From Strigamia acuminata (taxonomy: Eukaryota; Arthropoda; Chilopoda; Geophilomorpha; Linotaeniidae), in NCBI GenBank assembly GCA_949358305.1, contig OX442314.1:64241369-64305368 (forward strand): 64,000 nt of DNA, written 5' to 3'. The notes under the pieces were generated by a model. It saw only the letters and a list, made by a program, of their open reading frames with translations, was not told the origin of the DNA and ran no database searches. This document shows, piece after piece, positions 1 to 9,808 of this stretch (the first letter of the stretch is position 1; every line of letters begins with the position of its first letter). The position numbers and the translations under genes were made by a program.

Positions 1-51
1 CAAAATAGTTATAAGTTACGTGGTCATTATTGGCCAGTTGGCCACGTAACA
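1..51 (+). repeat. End of the 5' LTR of Gypsy-1
   Basis: Bases 15-51, ending GGCCACGTAACA, repeat the end of the 3' LTR at 7259. The rest of this LTR lies left of the window. Confidence 0.9.
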
Positions 52-54
52 AAG

Positions 55-69
55 TGGTGGAGATTGCGG
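55..69 (+). other. Primer binding site of Gypsy-1
   Basis: TGGTGGAGATTGCGG lies three bases after the LTR end. The identical site with the same AAG spacer occurs in Gypsy-E (minus, 55813-55827), which supports the assignment. It begins with the TGG complementary to a tRNA CCA end. I cannot name the tRNA from memory. Confidence 0.8.
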
Positions 70-680
70 TTTTCTTTTGAGACCCACTAATTGGTTGATA
101 AAAGTAGTGAATAAGTAAAAATTTACAGTAAAATCAGCCAGTTTTGTGCTAAAATTGAGAAGTTAGAGCTAAAAAACCCCCGTAAAAACTTAGTGAAAAT
201 AGTAGAAATTCTTATAAAATTTAGAAAGAGTGCAGATTAATTTGCATATTAGAGAAAATAAGAGTGAATCATAGAGTGACTCAGAGTTTGGAAGCAGTTT
301 CTTAGTGAATAATTAATGAGATTGCATTGAATTAGATAATACTTTGGATTTAATTGTTAAAGTTGTTTAAAATTGTTGAATATTAAATATTTAGAGGGAA
401 ATAATTTTGATAATAATATATTTAATAAAGTTTTAATAATTTGTTTTTTTTCAGGAAGTTGATAAATTGTGTTGATTTTGTTGATGATTAGTGATGATAA
501 TTTGTCTATTTTCAGGAAAATAGTGACATTAATAATATCTTGAATTTAAATTGGTGTTTATTAATAATAAATAAAATTTGTTTCAGGATTGTGTGTTGTG
601 AATTGTGGTTATTAGTGAATGGGTGAGGTGCATTATAGAGTAGTGGAAATAAAAATTATAGTGCATTTCAAAGCTTAACA
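70..680 (+). other. AT-rich leader of Gypsy-1 with three acceptor-like sites
   Basis: No ORF of note. Three TTTCAGG motifs, each after a T-rich run, lie at 449-455, 510-516 and 581-587, about 60-70 bases apart. They look like alternative 3' splice sites. The Gypsy-E leader also contains TTTCAGG motifs on its coding strand. Confidence 0.45.
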
Positions 681-926
681 GTGGAGAAACCAGTAAAGCT
701 TACACAAACACAAACGGATTGTCTGCTAGATTTACAAAACCAAGAACTACAAAGGACAGTGGATAACCGTAATATCACAACTAAAAGAGGGAGTGGAAAA
801 ATAAAACACACTAAACCTGAAGTTATAGAGGAAGAACAAGTTGTTGAAATAAAACAAGAGGAACCAGTTGTTGAGATAAACCAAGGAAGAACATTTCCAG
901 GATTCCTTATCCCAACAGGAACTTGA
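681..926 (+). pseudogene. Gag N-terminal extension of Gypsy-1, no AUG, frameshifted
   Basis: This reading frame encodes KLTQTQTDCLLDLQNQEL, which matches KLSQAQVDNLLDLKNQEL at the corresponding place in Gypsy-E. The frame runs back to a stop at 636-638 without an ATG, and in both elements the first likely codon is a GTG in the context LTV. The protein-level match between two diverged elements suggests the stretch is translated, by non-AUG initiation or after splicing. In Gypsy-1 the frame ends at 924-926, while the homologous downstream frame is open only from 880. A small indel between 880 and 924 therefore separates this piece from the main gag. Gypsy-E has one continuous frame here. Confidence 0.5.
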
Positions 927-1062
927 TTCTTCTTCACCTTTGAAATTAATAAAGCCAAAATTGTTACAATCAGTTTTTGAATTATTAACACCAATAAAGA
1001 TACAAACACCTTTAGTAAATACTAATACTCAGGGATCCACATCAAAAGGAACGAAATCCAAG

Positions 1063-2064
1063 ATGGCGGACCCAATAGCAGTTCTAACTGACCTTTTTAA
1101 GAGTGTAATGATACAAAAGCGGGATGTTATTTGTTATGACACCACAAAGGGAAATATTGACCAATGGCTAGTAGCGTATGAAGCCACAATAGGCACTGAT
1201 GATGAGAGAGTTAAACATTTACCGTTAGCGTTAAAAACTGATGGACTGGCATGGTTTGTGGAGTTATTACAAAAGAATCCAACATGGACTTGGACCGAGT
1301 GGAAACCACAACTTGAAAAAAAGTTTCGTAGGGGCCAGGAAAATGTTTTAAATACTCTTCACTTCATGAGACACACAGAAGGAACAGCAGATGCCTATAT
1401 GAAGAAAGTCTTGGCCGAATGTGCTTTTGTGTTGCCGGCACTTACTGAAGGACAAAAAATTAATTATGTTTACCAAGGTTTGAAGCCGGCAATGCAGCAA
1501 ATGATGGTGACAGTATTCCCGACTAAACTGGCAGAGATGGAACAAAGACTTAAGTTGTATGAGACTATGAAAGTCAAGGATCCAACGGATGTGCTGCTGT
1601 CACTTTTCAAAAAGGTAGTGGACGAAAAGGTGACTCCAGTAACAGCAGGTAAACTGAGTGGAACTGTAGTAACCCCATTAACCCACGATGAGCTTTTAGC
1701 TGAAAATGCAAGGTTGAGGCAACAGTTATTAGCTTTTGAGACAGAGGATCCGGAGTCTGAAGTACCCATCTTAATAGGAAGCCGGTGGTATGCACCAATG
1801 AAGCAAAGAGGTCAGAATTTTCAATACAAGAATTTTCAAGGAAGTATTAATAGAGGTGGTGGTCAAAATTACAATACTAATAATAACAACAATAGTAATG
1901 ATAATAATACTCGTTCGTGCGGATGCTATCATCATTTTAGTTGCGAGTTCTATAATCCACCAAGGTACCAACAGGATAGAGGTGGTAATGCAGGAAGACC
2001 AAGAAGACGTAGAAGAGAAGGTCCTAATCCTACAGTCAACACCCAACAGCAGACGGAAAACTAG
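1063..2064 (+). CDS. gag: Gag of Gypsy-1
   Basis: Structural protein that would form the cytoplasmic particle. I chose the ATG at 1063 because it has a strong context (CCAAGATGGCG), conserved in Gypsy-E as SKMADP. The open frame itself extends upstream to 880. From 1063 the product is 333 aa. The middle contains the capsid-like segment around WLVAYEATIG and LALKTDGLAWFVE. The C-terminal region is rich in Asn and Arg and holds one Cys/His cluster (CGCYHHFSCEFYNPP) instead of a classical CX2CX4HX4C knuckle; Gypsy-E has the same cluster. The stop at 2062-2064 lies at a likely -1 frameshift site leading into pol. Confidence 0.8.
   Translation: MADPIAVLTDLFKSVMIQKRDVICYDTTKGNIDQWLVAYEATIGTDDERVKHLPLALKTDGLAWFVELLQKNPTWTWTEWKPQLEKKFRRGQENVLNTLHFMRHTEGTADAYMKKVLAECAFVLPALTEGQKINYVYQGLKPAMQQMMVTVFPTKLAEMEQRLKLYETMKVKDPTDVLLSLFKKVVDEKVTPVTAGKLSGTVVTPLTHDELLAENARLRQQLLAFETEDPESEVPILIGSRWYAPMKQRGQNFQYKNFQGSINRGGGQNYNTNNNNNSNDNNTRSCGCYHHFSCEFYNPPRYQQDRGGNAGRPRRRRREGPNPTVNTQQQTEN
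2055..2064 (+). promoter_or_regulatory. Candidate -1 ribosomal frameshift site at the gag stop
   Basis: The gag terminator context is GGAAAACTAG. The pol frame is -1 to gag, open from about 2027, and continues without a stop through 2061 into the protease. Gypsy-E has CGAAAAACTAG at the same place, with the same -1 frame and the same downstream residues RPQRN. Conservation of the frame relation supports frameshifting. The heptamer is not a canonical slippery site. Confidence 0.5.
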
Positions 2065-2171
2065 AGGATCGGCCACAAAGAAATTGTTACCATCCAAATA
2101 GAAGTAAGAAGAAGACGATAAGATGGAAAAAGGATAAGATCATAATAATTGACGCAAAAATTTCGGAGTCA

Positions 2172-5100
2172 TTGTTGGAAATCCCAGTAATTGTAAAGAA
2201 TTTGGAAATAAAAGCAGTCATGGACACTGGAGCAAAAAGTAACCTTTTGAGTGAAGAAATAGCAGAAATGTTGCAGTTGAATTACACGCCTACGCCAAAC
2301 ATTAGATTGCGAGGAATAGGTAATGATTTAATAACTCCAGTGGGCAAGATAAATTTGAATATTCACATAGGACAATTGCAGTATGCAGTTGAAGTTTTGA
2401 TAGTTAGAAATTTCAATTACCAGCTTTTATTGGGTGATCCATTCATGACATTTGCGAGATGTGTTGTCGATTATGACTTACAAAAAATCTTTGTGGGCCG
2501 AAATAGCGGAGTAGAAGCAGTTTTCCCGATGAATAAGACGTATGTGGATCAGAATTATGTAGCAAGAGTGACAAAAAATATAGCAATTCCACCAATGCAC
2601 GAATGTGTAGTTCCAGTTAATTTAAGTACAGCTTTGACAACAGAAATGTTTTTGGAACCTTTAGGTAATGTAATCGATAGGTTCGGAATTCTCTGTTGCA
2701 AGACATTGACGAAATTTGAGAACGGCAAAGGCGTAATTCGAGTGGCAAATCCAACATCAAAGTCCATATTTCTACAGGAGAAGTCTGCGATTGGTAAGGC
2801 ACATTATATTATTGAAATTGGGTTGTTTGATGAAAAACAAGTAAATTGCTTTGACTCTAACTCCCCAACTGCCAAAGGCATTGGAGGGTTGGATGAAAAG
2901 CAAGCACATTGCTTTGACTTTGACTCTTCAATAGCCAAAGATAAGATGAATAAGAGTCAACAAGAGCAGATAAAGCAGCTACTCCAAAAGAATAAGGACA
3001 GGTTTGCCATTTCAGATACAGATTTAGGAAGAGTAACCAACTTTAGCCACAAGATAGATACAGGTGACCATGATCCTATTCACTTGCAGCCGTATAGACG
3101 ATCAATCGCAGAAAAAGAAGTAGAAGCTGAGGAAACAAGGAAATTGTTAGAACAAGGAGTCATTAGGGAATCGGAAAGTCCTTGGAGCGCGCCAGTCTTG
3201 CTCATCAAGAAAAGAGACGGCAAATGGAGGTTTTGTGTTGATTGGAGGAGGTTGAACGCAATTACAAAGAAAATGGTGTACCCACTACCTAGAATAGATG
3301 ACACTTTAGATCAACTAGCAGGGGCCCAGTTTTTCTCGATGATGGATTTAATCCAAGGATACCATCAAGTTGAAATAAATGAACAAGACCGAGAGAAGAC
3401 AGCGTTCACCACTTCAACCGGACACTATGAATTTAACGTCCTCGGAATGGGGTTATGTAATAGCCCAGCTGCGTTTCAAAAATTGATGAATAAAGTATTG
3501 GGCAACCTCCTGGGAAAGGTCTGTATAGCCTATCTTGACGACCTTATAATTTTTTCTAAAACATTTGAACAACATTTACAAGACTTGGACTCAGTTTTCG
3601 AAAAACTGCGAATTGCGAATTTGAAGGTGAAGCTGAGTAAATGTACTTTCGGGACCAATACCATCCGGTATCTCGGACATGTAATTGATTCAGAGGGCGT
3701 TTCACCAGATCCACGAAATCTCGAGTCTGTGGCAAAATTTCCGGTGCCACTAAATGTCAAACAATTAAGGGGATTTTTGGGTTTGTGTTCATATTATAGA
3801 AAATTCATTTTAGGATTTGCTGATATTTCCAAACCCTTGGTCAACCTTACGAAGAAAGACGAGAAATTCGACTGGGGACCGCCTCATGAAGAAGCATTTA
3901 AGCGACTAAGAACAGCTTTGGTAACGGTACCTGTGCTGGCTCACCCCAATTTCGCACAGCCATTTATAATATCGACGGACGCTAGTGCTTACGGTCTTGG
4001 AGCTATCCTGAAGCAGAAGATCAACAATCAGGAGCACGTTATTTGTTATGCAAGTAGGTTATTGAGCCAAGCCGAACAAAACTATAACGCGACGGAAAGA
4101 GAATGTCTCGCCATATTGTTTGGCATAGAGAAGTATCGACCTTACTTGTACGGGAAGAAGTTTACCATCATCACGGATCATTCAGCCCTTCAATGGCTGA
4201 AAAGCGTCAAGAATCCAAATGGTAGGTTAGCACGATGGAGTCTGCAATTGGTTGATTACGATTATGATGTATTGCATAAGTCGGGCAAGAAACACACAGA
4301 TGCCGATGCATTAAGTAGAATTCCAGAAGAGGTTGGTGGAGAAGAAATCATAGAAATTCCTTCACTGGCTCTCGAGAATCTCAATTTGCCTGCTGAGCAG
4401 CGCAAAGATCAGAAGATTTTGGAAATCATCACAACCTTGCAGAAAAATGAGCAACTTCCGCGCAACAGAAGACGAACGCTAAAGCAATTCGTACTTCAAG
4501 GCGATACATTGTTTAAGAAGAAGAAATTTGATTCCTTAAACACGGAAGAATTGTTGTATGTTCCGCAGCATTTACGCAGGTGCGTATTAGTTGAAATGCA
4601 TGACGGTCATACAGGAGCTCATTTAGGCCTTAACAAAACGTGGAAGAGAATAAGAACAAGATTCTTCTGGCCTAAGATCTATAGGGACGTGAGGAATCAC
4701 GTACTCTCATGTTCATCGTGTGCAAGTGCAAAAACTATGACAACGCCACCAAAAGGATTGATGCAACCGTGGTCAACAGTGTCGAGACCGTTTGAAAGAG
4801 TCGCCATAGACACATTAGGAAGTTTTCCAACATCTGATACAGGAAACAAGTATGTTTTCATTATTACGGATTATTTGTCACGCACTGCAATAGCTAGAGC
4901 AGCACCAGCTTGCACAGCTCTTGAAGCGGCGAAAGCACTTGTTTATGAAGTCATGGTGAAAGAAGGAAGCCCACGAGAGATTTTGAGTGATAAGGGAACA
5001 GAATACAGAAATGAGATGATTAAGGAGATATCTGCATTATTCAAATCCGTCCACAAGAGCACTTCCGGATACCATCCAAGAACAAATGGGCTCACGGAAA

Positions 5101-5972
5101 GATTTAATGCAACATTAGCAAAAATGTTGCAGAATTATGTAAATAAAGATCACACGGATTGGGATGAATTTTTGCCATTTCTTCTTTTCTCTTATAATAC
5201 TGGAGTCCATGAAACAACCGGTTATTCCCCTTATTATTTAATGCGAGGCTATGAAGCTGATCTCAACGTGGATGTCAACTTAAATCTTCCTCGAAAAGAA
5301 TTCACTTTGCATACTTCCAGATTTATCAGGGAAGCAAGGAGAATTTCTAATGAACGGATACAAGAACAAGGTGAAAAAAGCAAGAAACGCTTTGATTTGG
5401 ACAGAGTACATGTGGAGTTCGATCCAGGAGAGCTAGTATATTTGAAAACACCAAATAGAAAGGTTGGTTTGAGCGAGAAACTCCTGCCACAATTCTCTGG
5501 TCCATATGAGATAGTGCGAAGAACTGCACCAAATGATTACGAAATTCGAAGTTCGTCAGGTAAAAAAATGGATATTGTAAATATAGAGCGATTAAAACCA
5601 TACAAGGCAAGAGAAGAAATCTCAGATGACATTATGAAACCTTTAACATCTAAAAAAGTTACATTTGCCGAAGATTTGAAAGAAACAGACAGCCAAAACG
5701 AAATTGTCACGGAAAACAACGTAAATTCGTCAAACAAACCTGTTTCTGCGGCAACGGAACGTTTCATTGACGATGATGACCAAATATCATTACGAGGCCT
5801 ATTCGAGAATGAACTTCCGGTGAAAAGTGAGAAAAATCAACTACCGAAACCGTCACCAGGTGTCGCAAGTGCGGTTGACAACGACGCGCACGCGCGACTG
5901 CCTGAAATTGGCAGTTTCCGGTCACGCCGCCTACGAAAGCAGGATCGACGCGATTACACCACATTTTATTAG
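2172..5972 (+). CDS. pol: Pol polyprotein of Gypsy-1 (PR-RT-RH-IN)
   Basis: Replication polyprotein; residue numbers count from 2172, but the frame is entered upstream near 2061 and this is only the first TTG. Aspartic protease motif DTGA is at 18-21. Reverse transcriptase has FCVDWRRLN near 355 and YLDD near 454. RNase H has STDASAYGLG near 600. Integrase has an HHCC finger near 810-855, then the catalytic triad in IDTLGSFP (about 880), SDKGTEY (about 940) and NGLTERFN (about 975). A GPY/F-like FSGPYEIV follows near 1110. I see no chromodomain. The C-terminal tail (SPGVA, FRSRRLR, final DYTTFY) is conserved in Gypsy-E. There is no internal stop over 1266 codons. Confidence 0.95.
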   Translation: MLEIPVIVKNLEIKAVMDTGAKSNLLSEEIAEMLQLNYTPTPNIRLRGIGNDLITPVGKINLNIHIGQLQYAVEVLIVRNFNYQLLLGDPFMTFARCVVDYDLQKIFVGRNSGVEAVFPMNKTYVDQNYVARVTKNIAIPPMHECVVPVNLSTALTTEMFLEPLGNVIDRFGILCCKTLTKFENGKGVIRVANPTSKSIFLQEKSAIGKAHYIIEIGLFDEKQVNCFDSNSPTAKGIGGLDEKQAHCFDFDSSIAKDKMNKSQQEQIKQLLQKNKDRFAISDTDLGRVTNFSHKIDTGDHDPIHLQPYRRSIAEKEVEAEETRKLLEQGVIRESESPWSAPVLLIKKRDGKWRFCVDWRRLNAITKKMVYPLPRIDDTLDQLAGAQFFSMMDLIQGYHQVEINEQDREKTAFTTSTGHYEFNVLGMGLCNSPAAFQKLMNKVLGNLLGKVCIAYLDDLIIFSKTFEQHLQDLDSVFEKLRIANLKVKLSKCTFGTNTIRYLGHVIDSEGVSPDPRNLESVAKFPVPLNVKQLRGFLGLCSYYRKFILGFADISKPLVNLTKKDEKFDWGPPHEEAFKRLRTALVTVPVLAHPNFAQPFIISTDASAYGLGAILKQKINNQEHVICYASRLLSQAEQNYNATERECLAILFGIEKYRPYLYGKKFTIITDHSALQWLKSVKNPNGRLARWSLQLVDYDYDVLHKSGKKHTDADALSRIPEEVGGEEIIEIPSLALENLNLPAEQRKDQKILEIITTLQKNEQLPRNRRRTLKQFVLQGDTLFKKKKFDSLNTEELLYVPQHLRRCVLVEMHDGHTGAHLGLNKTWKRIRTRFFWPKIYRDVRNHVLSCSSCASAKTMTTPPKGLMQPWSTVSRPFERVAIDTLGSFPTSDTGNKYVFIITDYLSRTAIARAAPACTALEAAKALVYEVMVKEGSPREILSDKGTEYRNEMIKEISALFKSVHKSTSGYHPRTNGLTERFNATLAKMLQNYVNKDHTDWDEFLPFLLFSYNTGVHETTGYSPYYLMRGYEADLNVDVNLNLPRKEFTLHTSRFIREARRISNERIQEQGEKSKKRFDLDRVHVEFDPGELVYLKTPNRKVGLSEKLLPQFSGPYEIVRRTAPNDYEIRSSSGKKMDIVNIERLKPYKAREEISDDIMKPLTSKKVTFAEDLKETDSQNEIVTENNVNSSNKPVSAATERFIDDDDQISLRGLFENELPVKSEKNQLPKPSPGVASAVDNDAHARLPEIGSFRSRRLRKQDRRDYTTFY

Positions 5973-6748
5973 GTTGTGTCAAAGAAAGCACAAGTAAATT
6001 GTAGCGACCCGAGACAAAGCCTGATTTAAGTCTTAACAAACTTCATTTCAACGAGTTTTTGTGTGAAAGTAGGTATTGTTGTGGAATAATTAAATTAAAA
6101 TCTGATAATGCGGAGAATTTGAGACGAAGTCAACGTGATTATTTGAAATTGCACTGAAGTTATTGACTTAGGAATTTTTCACATTGAATATTTAATAAGT
6201 TTAGACATAATAAATTCATAGCTATTACATTTGAATAATAATCGCAATAGATAGATTGGACATTAAATGGAATTCAACTGGAATCAACTTGAGATACATA
6301 ATCGACCGGGATTGGATGCGTCACGCGCACCCAATTCATCTCAGACATCGCATCCTATATGTACGAATTGGCCCAAAAACAACTGGAGCCGTTCAAAGAG
6401 GAGACTGGAAAATTTAAACCTTTTCCAGTGTAAATTTTATTTGTTTTGTTTATTTTTGTGTATTTTTAGTTAAAATGTGAATTAATAATTTTGTATAGAA
6501 AATAGCGAAAAAACGAAGAAAAAAAGTAATATAATGTAGATGAGAAAATCCAAAAAGTGTTATTATGAATAATTGGTGTAGCATTGAAATATATTGATTG
6601 ACATTGAAATTTTCTTTTGTAAATTTTATTCTGACTAAATGACATGAAGATATGAATAACACATGGGAATGACTCATAATTTAATGTTTAAAATAAGGAT
6701 TATTAGAATGAATAACACGAGGGTAGCTTAAAATTTTGATTGCTTTGG
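5973..6748 (+). other. 3' untranslated region of Gypsy-1
   Basis: AT-rich and without a credible ORF. At the equivalent place Gypsy-E carries its third ORF, so this element either never had it or lost it. Confidence 0.7.
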
Positions 6749-6780
6749 TTTTTGGAGACCAAAAAACTAAAAGAGGGAGT
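6749..6780 (+). promoter_or_regulatory. Hairpin plus polypurine tract of Gypsy-1
   Basis: TTTTTGG-AGA-CCAAAAA (6749-6765) can form a 7 bp stem with a 3-base loop. The purine run AAAAGAGGGAG follows directly and ends at the LTR, as needed to prime plus-strand DNA. Gypsy-E has the same stem with a different loop. Confidence 0.75.
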
Positions 6781-7259
6781 TGTCATGCGGTTGAGTCGCG
6801 TCGTCTGCCGACCGTCTCAAACCAGCACAAATGTTATTAGAGTTGTCAAAATTTATCACTAGACTGCGTACGTGATGGTGACATCACGGGCGAGTCAATT
6901 GGAACTAACTCAGGGGGGTGACTTGAGTATAAAAGAGCGACTTTGGCTCTTAGAGCTCAGTCTTCCCAGGACTTCTAATGATTAATGTTTCAGCCAGTAT
7001 ATGGCATGATTAGTTTACAAATAAGAGAGAAGGTGTTATTCATGTCTTTAGTCTAATGTTTACTTTGCTTTTAGGTTTAGTCTTAAGTTTATTTGATTTA
7101 TGTTTTAAGTTTATGTTTTGTAATTAAAGAATAAAAGAACATAGTTTATATTTCAACCTAAACTCTGACTCCTGTTCATTTCACTCTTAGTTATTAAATG
7201 ATGAGTAATAAACAAGTTATAAGTTACGTGGTCATTATTGGCCAGTTGGCCACGTAACA
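6781..7259 (+). repeat. 3' LTR of Gypsy-1
   Basis: 479 bp, starting TGTCATGC after the polypurine tract and ending CACGTAACA before the ATAC target copy. It contains a TATA box and initiator, and an AATAAA at 7130-7135 that could serve as poly(A) signal. Confidence 0.9.
6928..6961 (+). promoter_or_regulatory. LTR promoter of Gypsy-1 (TATA and initiator)
   Basis: TATAAAAG begins at 6928, and TCAGT, an arthropod-type initiator, lies at 6957-6961. The spacing of about 31 bases fits a transcription start at the A at 6959. Confidence 0.65.
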
Positions 7260-7363
7260 ATACGGGACATCAACATGGCAACACACTGATTGCATTTATC
7301 CACAATATGCAATCCGATAATCTACGCGGATGCGAGGACAAACAGGAAAACGTCAACCTAACA
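7260..7363 (-). repeat. Partial 3' LTR of Copia-A
   Basis: On the minus strand it begins TGTTAGGTTGACG at 7363, after the polypurine run CGAAGGGGGATT, and matches the start of the 41441-41906 LTR. It is cut at 7260 by Gypsy-1. Confidence 0.9.
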
Positions 7364-7380
7364 AATCCCCCTTCGTTTAG

Positions 7381-8333
7381 CTATTTGTCAATTACAAAGA
7401 TGTATTCGCATAGCACGTTCAATCTGGATTTAGCTAACCATTTCGTCAGAATATCCGCGACATTTAATTCGCCGGAAACATGCTCGATCAAAAACGTTCC
7501 TTTCTCAAACCAATCTCTAACGAAATGGAACTTCACGTCTATATGTTTATTTGCCCTGTTCTCGATCCTATTCTTACAGTATTGGATAGCCGGCTGGCTA
7601 TCCGCAAAAACACAGGGCGTGTATCGCTCAAGACAAAACATTATTTTCGCGTCGTAAAGGCGCTCGAGCCAAATAACTTCTTTCACCCCATCGACCACGG
7701 CGAGAAATTCGCTCTCCATGATCGACAGGGAGGTCATCGATTGTTTGTGGCAATTCCACGAGATGGGAATGCCACCCATATAGACAATATGTCCCCCAAA
7801 GCTTCGTCGTCTGTCTTGATCTAGGGCAAACGACGCGTCGGTGTAAACTGTCAAGTTCTCGTTTTTACAGTTCGATAAGTTAATCAAATAATTCGACGTG
7901 GTGGCCAAATATCGCAGGACCTGCAGTAACATATTGACATGGCGCGCCGAATGTGTCTCGTTATACTGAGAAAGCACAATTACTGAAAACAGTATGTCGG
8001 GTCTGGTTCGGCTGGCGATGAACAATAGACTTCCGACCAAAGATCTGTACGGGAATGAAGTATCGACTTTTTCTCCGGTTCTCACACTTTGAATCATGGT
8101 TCCCGGGGTTACTGGAACTTTCACTCGATGGCACGAGTCAATCCCGTACGCTTTACAAAGCTTTTCAATATATTTCCGTTGGTGGATTTTAATCATGCCC
8201 CCGGACCTATCAAACTTGATTCCTAAAAGTAAAGTTACGGGTCCCAGACTCACTACTTCAAACGATTCCCGTAACCACTTCAAAACGCATTGTTCCACAT
8301 AGTCATCCTTCGAGAATAGCACGATATCGTCTA
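7381..8333 (-). pseudogene. pol: Copia-A pol, 3' part: RT end and RNase H
   Basis: Continues the reverse transcriptase just after the YVDD box (IVLFSKDDYVEQ) and runs through SLLFIASRTRPDILFSVI, the RNase H segment TDASFALDQDRRRSFGG, the conserved MESEFLAVVDGVKEVIWLE and the terminal ADILTKWL. This stretch is open. It nearly matches the same region of Copia-C (32687-33608). It is severed from the first half of pol at 36713 by Copia-B, so no full product can be made. Confidence 0.9.
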
Positions 8334-8338
8334 CGTAG

Positions 8339-8802
8339 TGATAGGTTTGTAGGCGCCGGACATCAACGAAAGAAAGCTGAGACTCGATTTAAACGGTGCG
8401 GGAACTCGCATTATGCGACCGCCATCTTTATTCATCGTGATGAGAGAGAACAACATAAAAGCGCACCTCTTTCGAGGCTACAAAGCTTAAAGTAGAATGA
8501 ATCATTGTTAACAGGCAAAGATTCATTCTTTACATAACAAAGGCAAAACAAAGGCATAAATAATCGATAATGTAAACAAAAGCCATGAGGAACTAAAGGA
8601 TAAGCGCTCATCTTCGAGCAGACGACATATGGGCATGTCATTGCTAATAAGCACATTGGTTGCGGCACTTAGCACAGGAATAAGGGTTTAAAAGTCAATA
8701 TCAACCAATGTAACACAAATACAGAATTGCAATGACACACACGTTGCATTTAACCGGAAACATGCAACCGAGAAGATCAAACAGTTGGGCATTTTTCTAA
8801 CA
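8339..8802 (-). repeat. 3' LTR of Copia-B
   Basis: On minus it starts TGTTAGAAAAATGCCC at 8802, directly after the purine run GCAAAGGGGGATT, and ends at 8339 beside the target copy CGTAG. Confidence 0.93.
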
Positions 8803-8819
8803 AATCCCCCTTTGCGCAA

Positions 8820-9494
8820 CTATTTGACTACAACAAAAATATGCTCACAGAGCTGACACAATCTGGGGCGCGGCAACCACTTCGTCATCAAATCCGCGAT
8901 GTTTAACTCACCAGGCACATGTTTGATGTTAAATACCCCTCTTTCAAACCAATCGCGGAGAAAGTGCAATTTAACATCTATATGTTTATTTGCACGGTTT
9001 TCGATCTTGTTTTTTGCATAGTTGATTGCCGGCATGCTATCGGCGTAAACACAAGGGACGCTTCTTCCAAAACACAAGATGATGTCGGCATCGTATAAAC
9101 GTTCTAGCCATATCACCTCCCTCACGCCATCGACAACTGCGAGAAACTCGCTTTCCATGATACTCAGTGAAGTCATGGATTGTTTTTGACAATTCCACGA
9201 AATCGGAACCCCTCCTAAATAAACTATGTGACCACCAAAGCTTCTCCTACTGTCTTGGTCCAAAGCAAAGGATGCATCGGTGTAAACCGTTAAATTGTTG
9301 TTTTTACAATTAGCTAAGTTGATAACATAATCGGGGGTATTCGCCAGATATCTCAACACTTGTATTAGCATTTTAACATGCCTGTTAGAATGGGTCTCAT
9401 TGTATTGAGATAACACAATGACACTGAAAAGGATATCTGGGCGCATTCTGTTCGCGATAAATAGTAAACTCCCTACTAGGGACCTATATGGGAA
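8820..9494 (-). pseudogene. pol: Copia-B pol: RT end and RNase H
   Basis: Encodes FPYRSLVGSLLFIANR, RPDILFSVIVLSQYNETHS, TDASFALDQDSRRSFGG and MESEFLAVVDGVREVIWLE, ending ADLMTKWLPRPRL. It aligns with Copia-C RNase H throughout. A one-base indel near 9494 puts it out of frame with the RT piece upstream, where the frame ends in GEQ and a stop. Confidence 0.88.
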
Positions 9495-9502
9495 CGTCGA
9501 GT

Positions 9503-9808
9503 TTATTGTTCACCCGGTTGTACCTTCTGTATCATGGTACCGACCGTGACTGGAATTTTAATTTTATGGCACGGATCAATGTCATATTTCTCGACCAATT
9601 TCGCAATATAACTCTTTTGATGTACTAAAATGTCCCCATTTTTCCTTTCAAAATGAATCCCTAATAGTAGAGTCACCGGTCCAAGGTTGACAATTTCAAA
9701 GCTCTCTTGAATCCACTCGATGATACATTGTTCAACGAAAGCATCACGACTAAACAAAACAATGTCGTCGACGTAAAACAAAAGGACGGCATCTGAGCCG
9801 TAATTATA
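9503..9808 (-). pseudogene. pol: Copia-B pol: RT palm fragment
   Basis: Begins just inside the long-TIR insertion with YGSDAVLLFYVDDIVLFS, the YVDD catalytic box, and continues through NLGPVTLLLGI to a stop at 9503. The remainder of RT lies at 11034-12298, on the other side of the insertion. The frame joins cleanly if the inserted element is placed at a TA target. Confidence 0.88.

Larger units (their letters stand above)
1..7259 (+). mobile_element. Gypsy-1: Ty3/gypsy LTR retrotransposon, 5' LTR cut by window edge
   Basis: Order is LTR end (1-51), primer site (55-69), leader, gag, pol, polypurine tract, 3' LTR (6781-7259). Integrase follows RNase H in pol, which is the Ty3/gypsy order. The last 37 bases of both LTR copies match. 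The flank after the 3' LTR is ATAC (7260-7263) followed by sequence of the Copia-A LTR. The intact Copia-A LTR at 41441-41906 has the uninterrupted ATACGGGACATC, so Gypsy-1 inserted there and the second ATAC copy should lie left of the window. Pol resembles that of Gypsy-E along its whole length, but Gypsy-1 has no third ORF. Confidence 0.95.

Noticed and set aside
668-1009. Minus-strand ORFs across the gypsy leader and gag
   Set aside because: Shadows of plus-strand coding sequence with no recognisable product.
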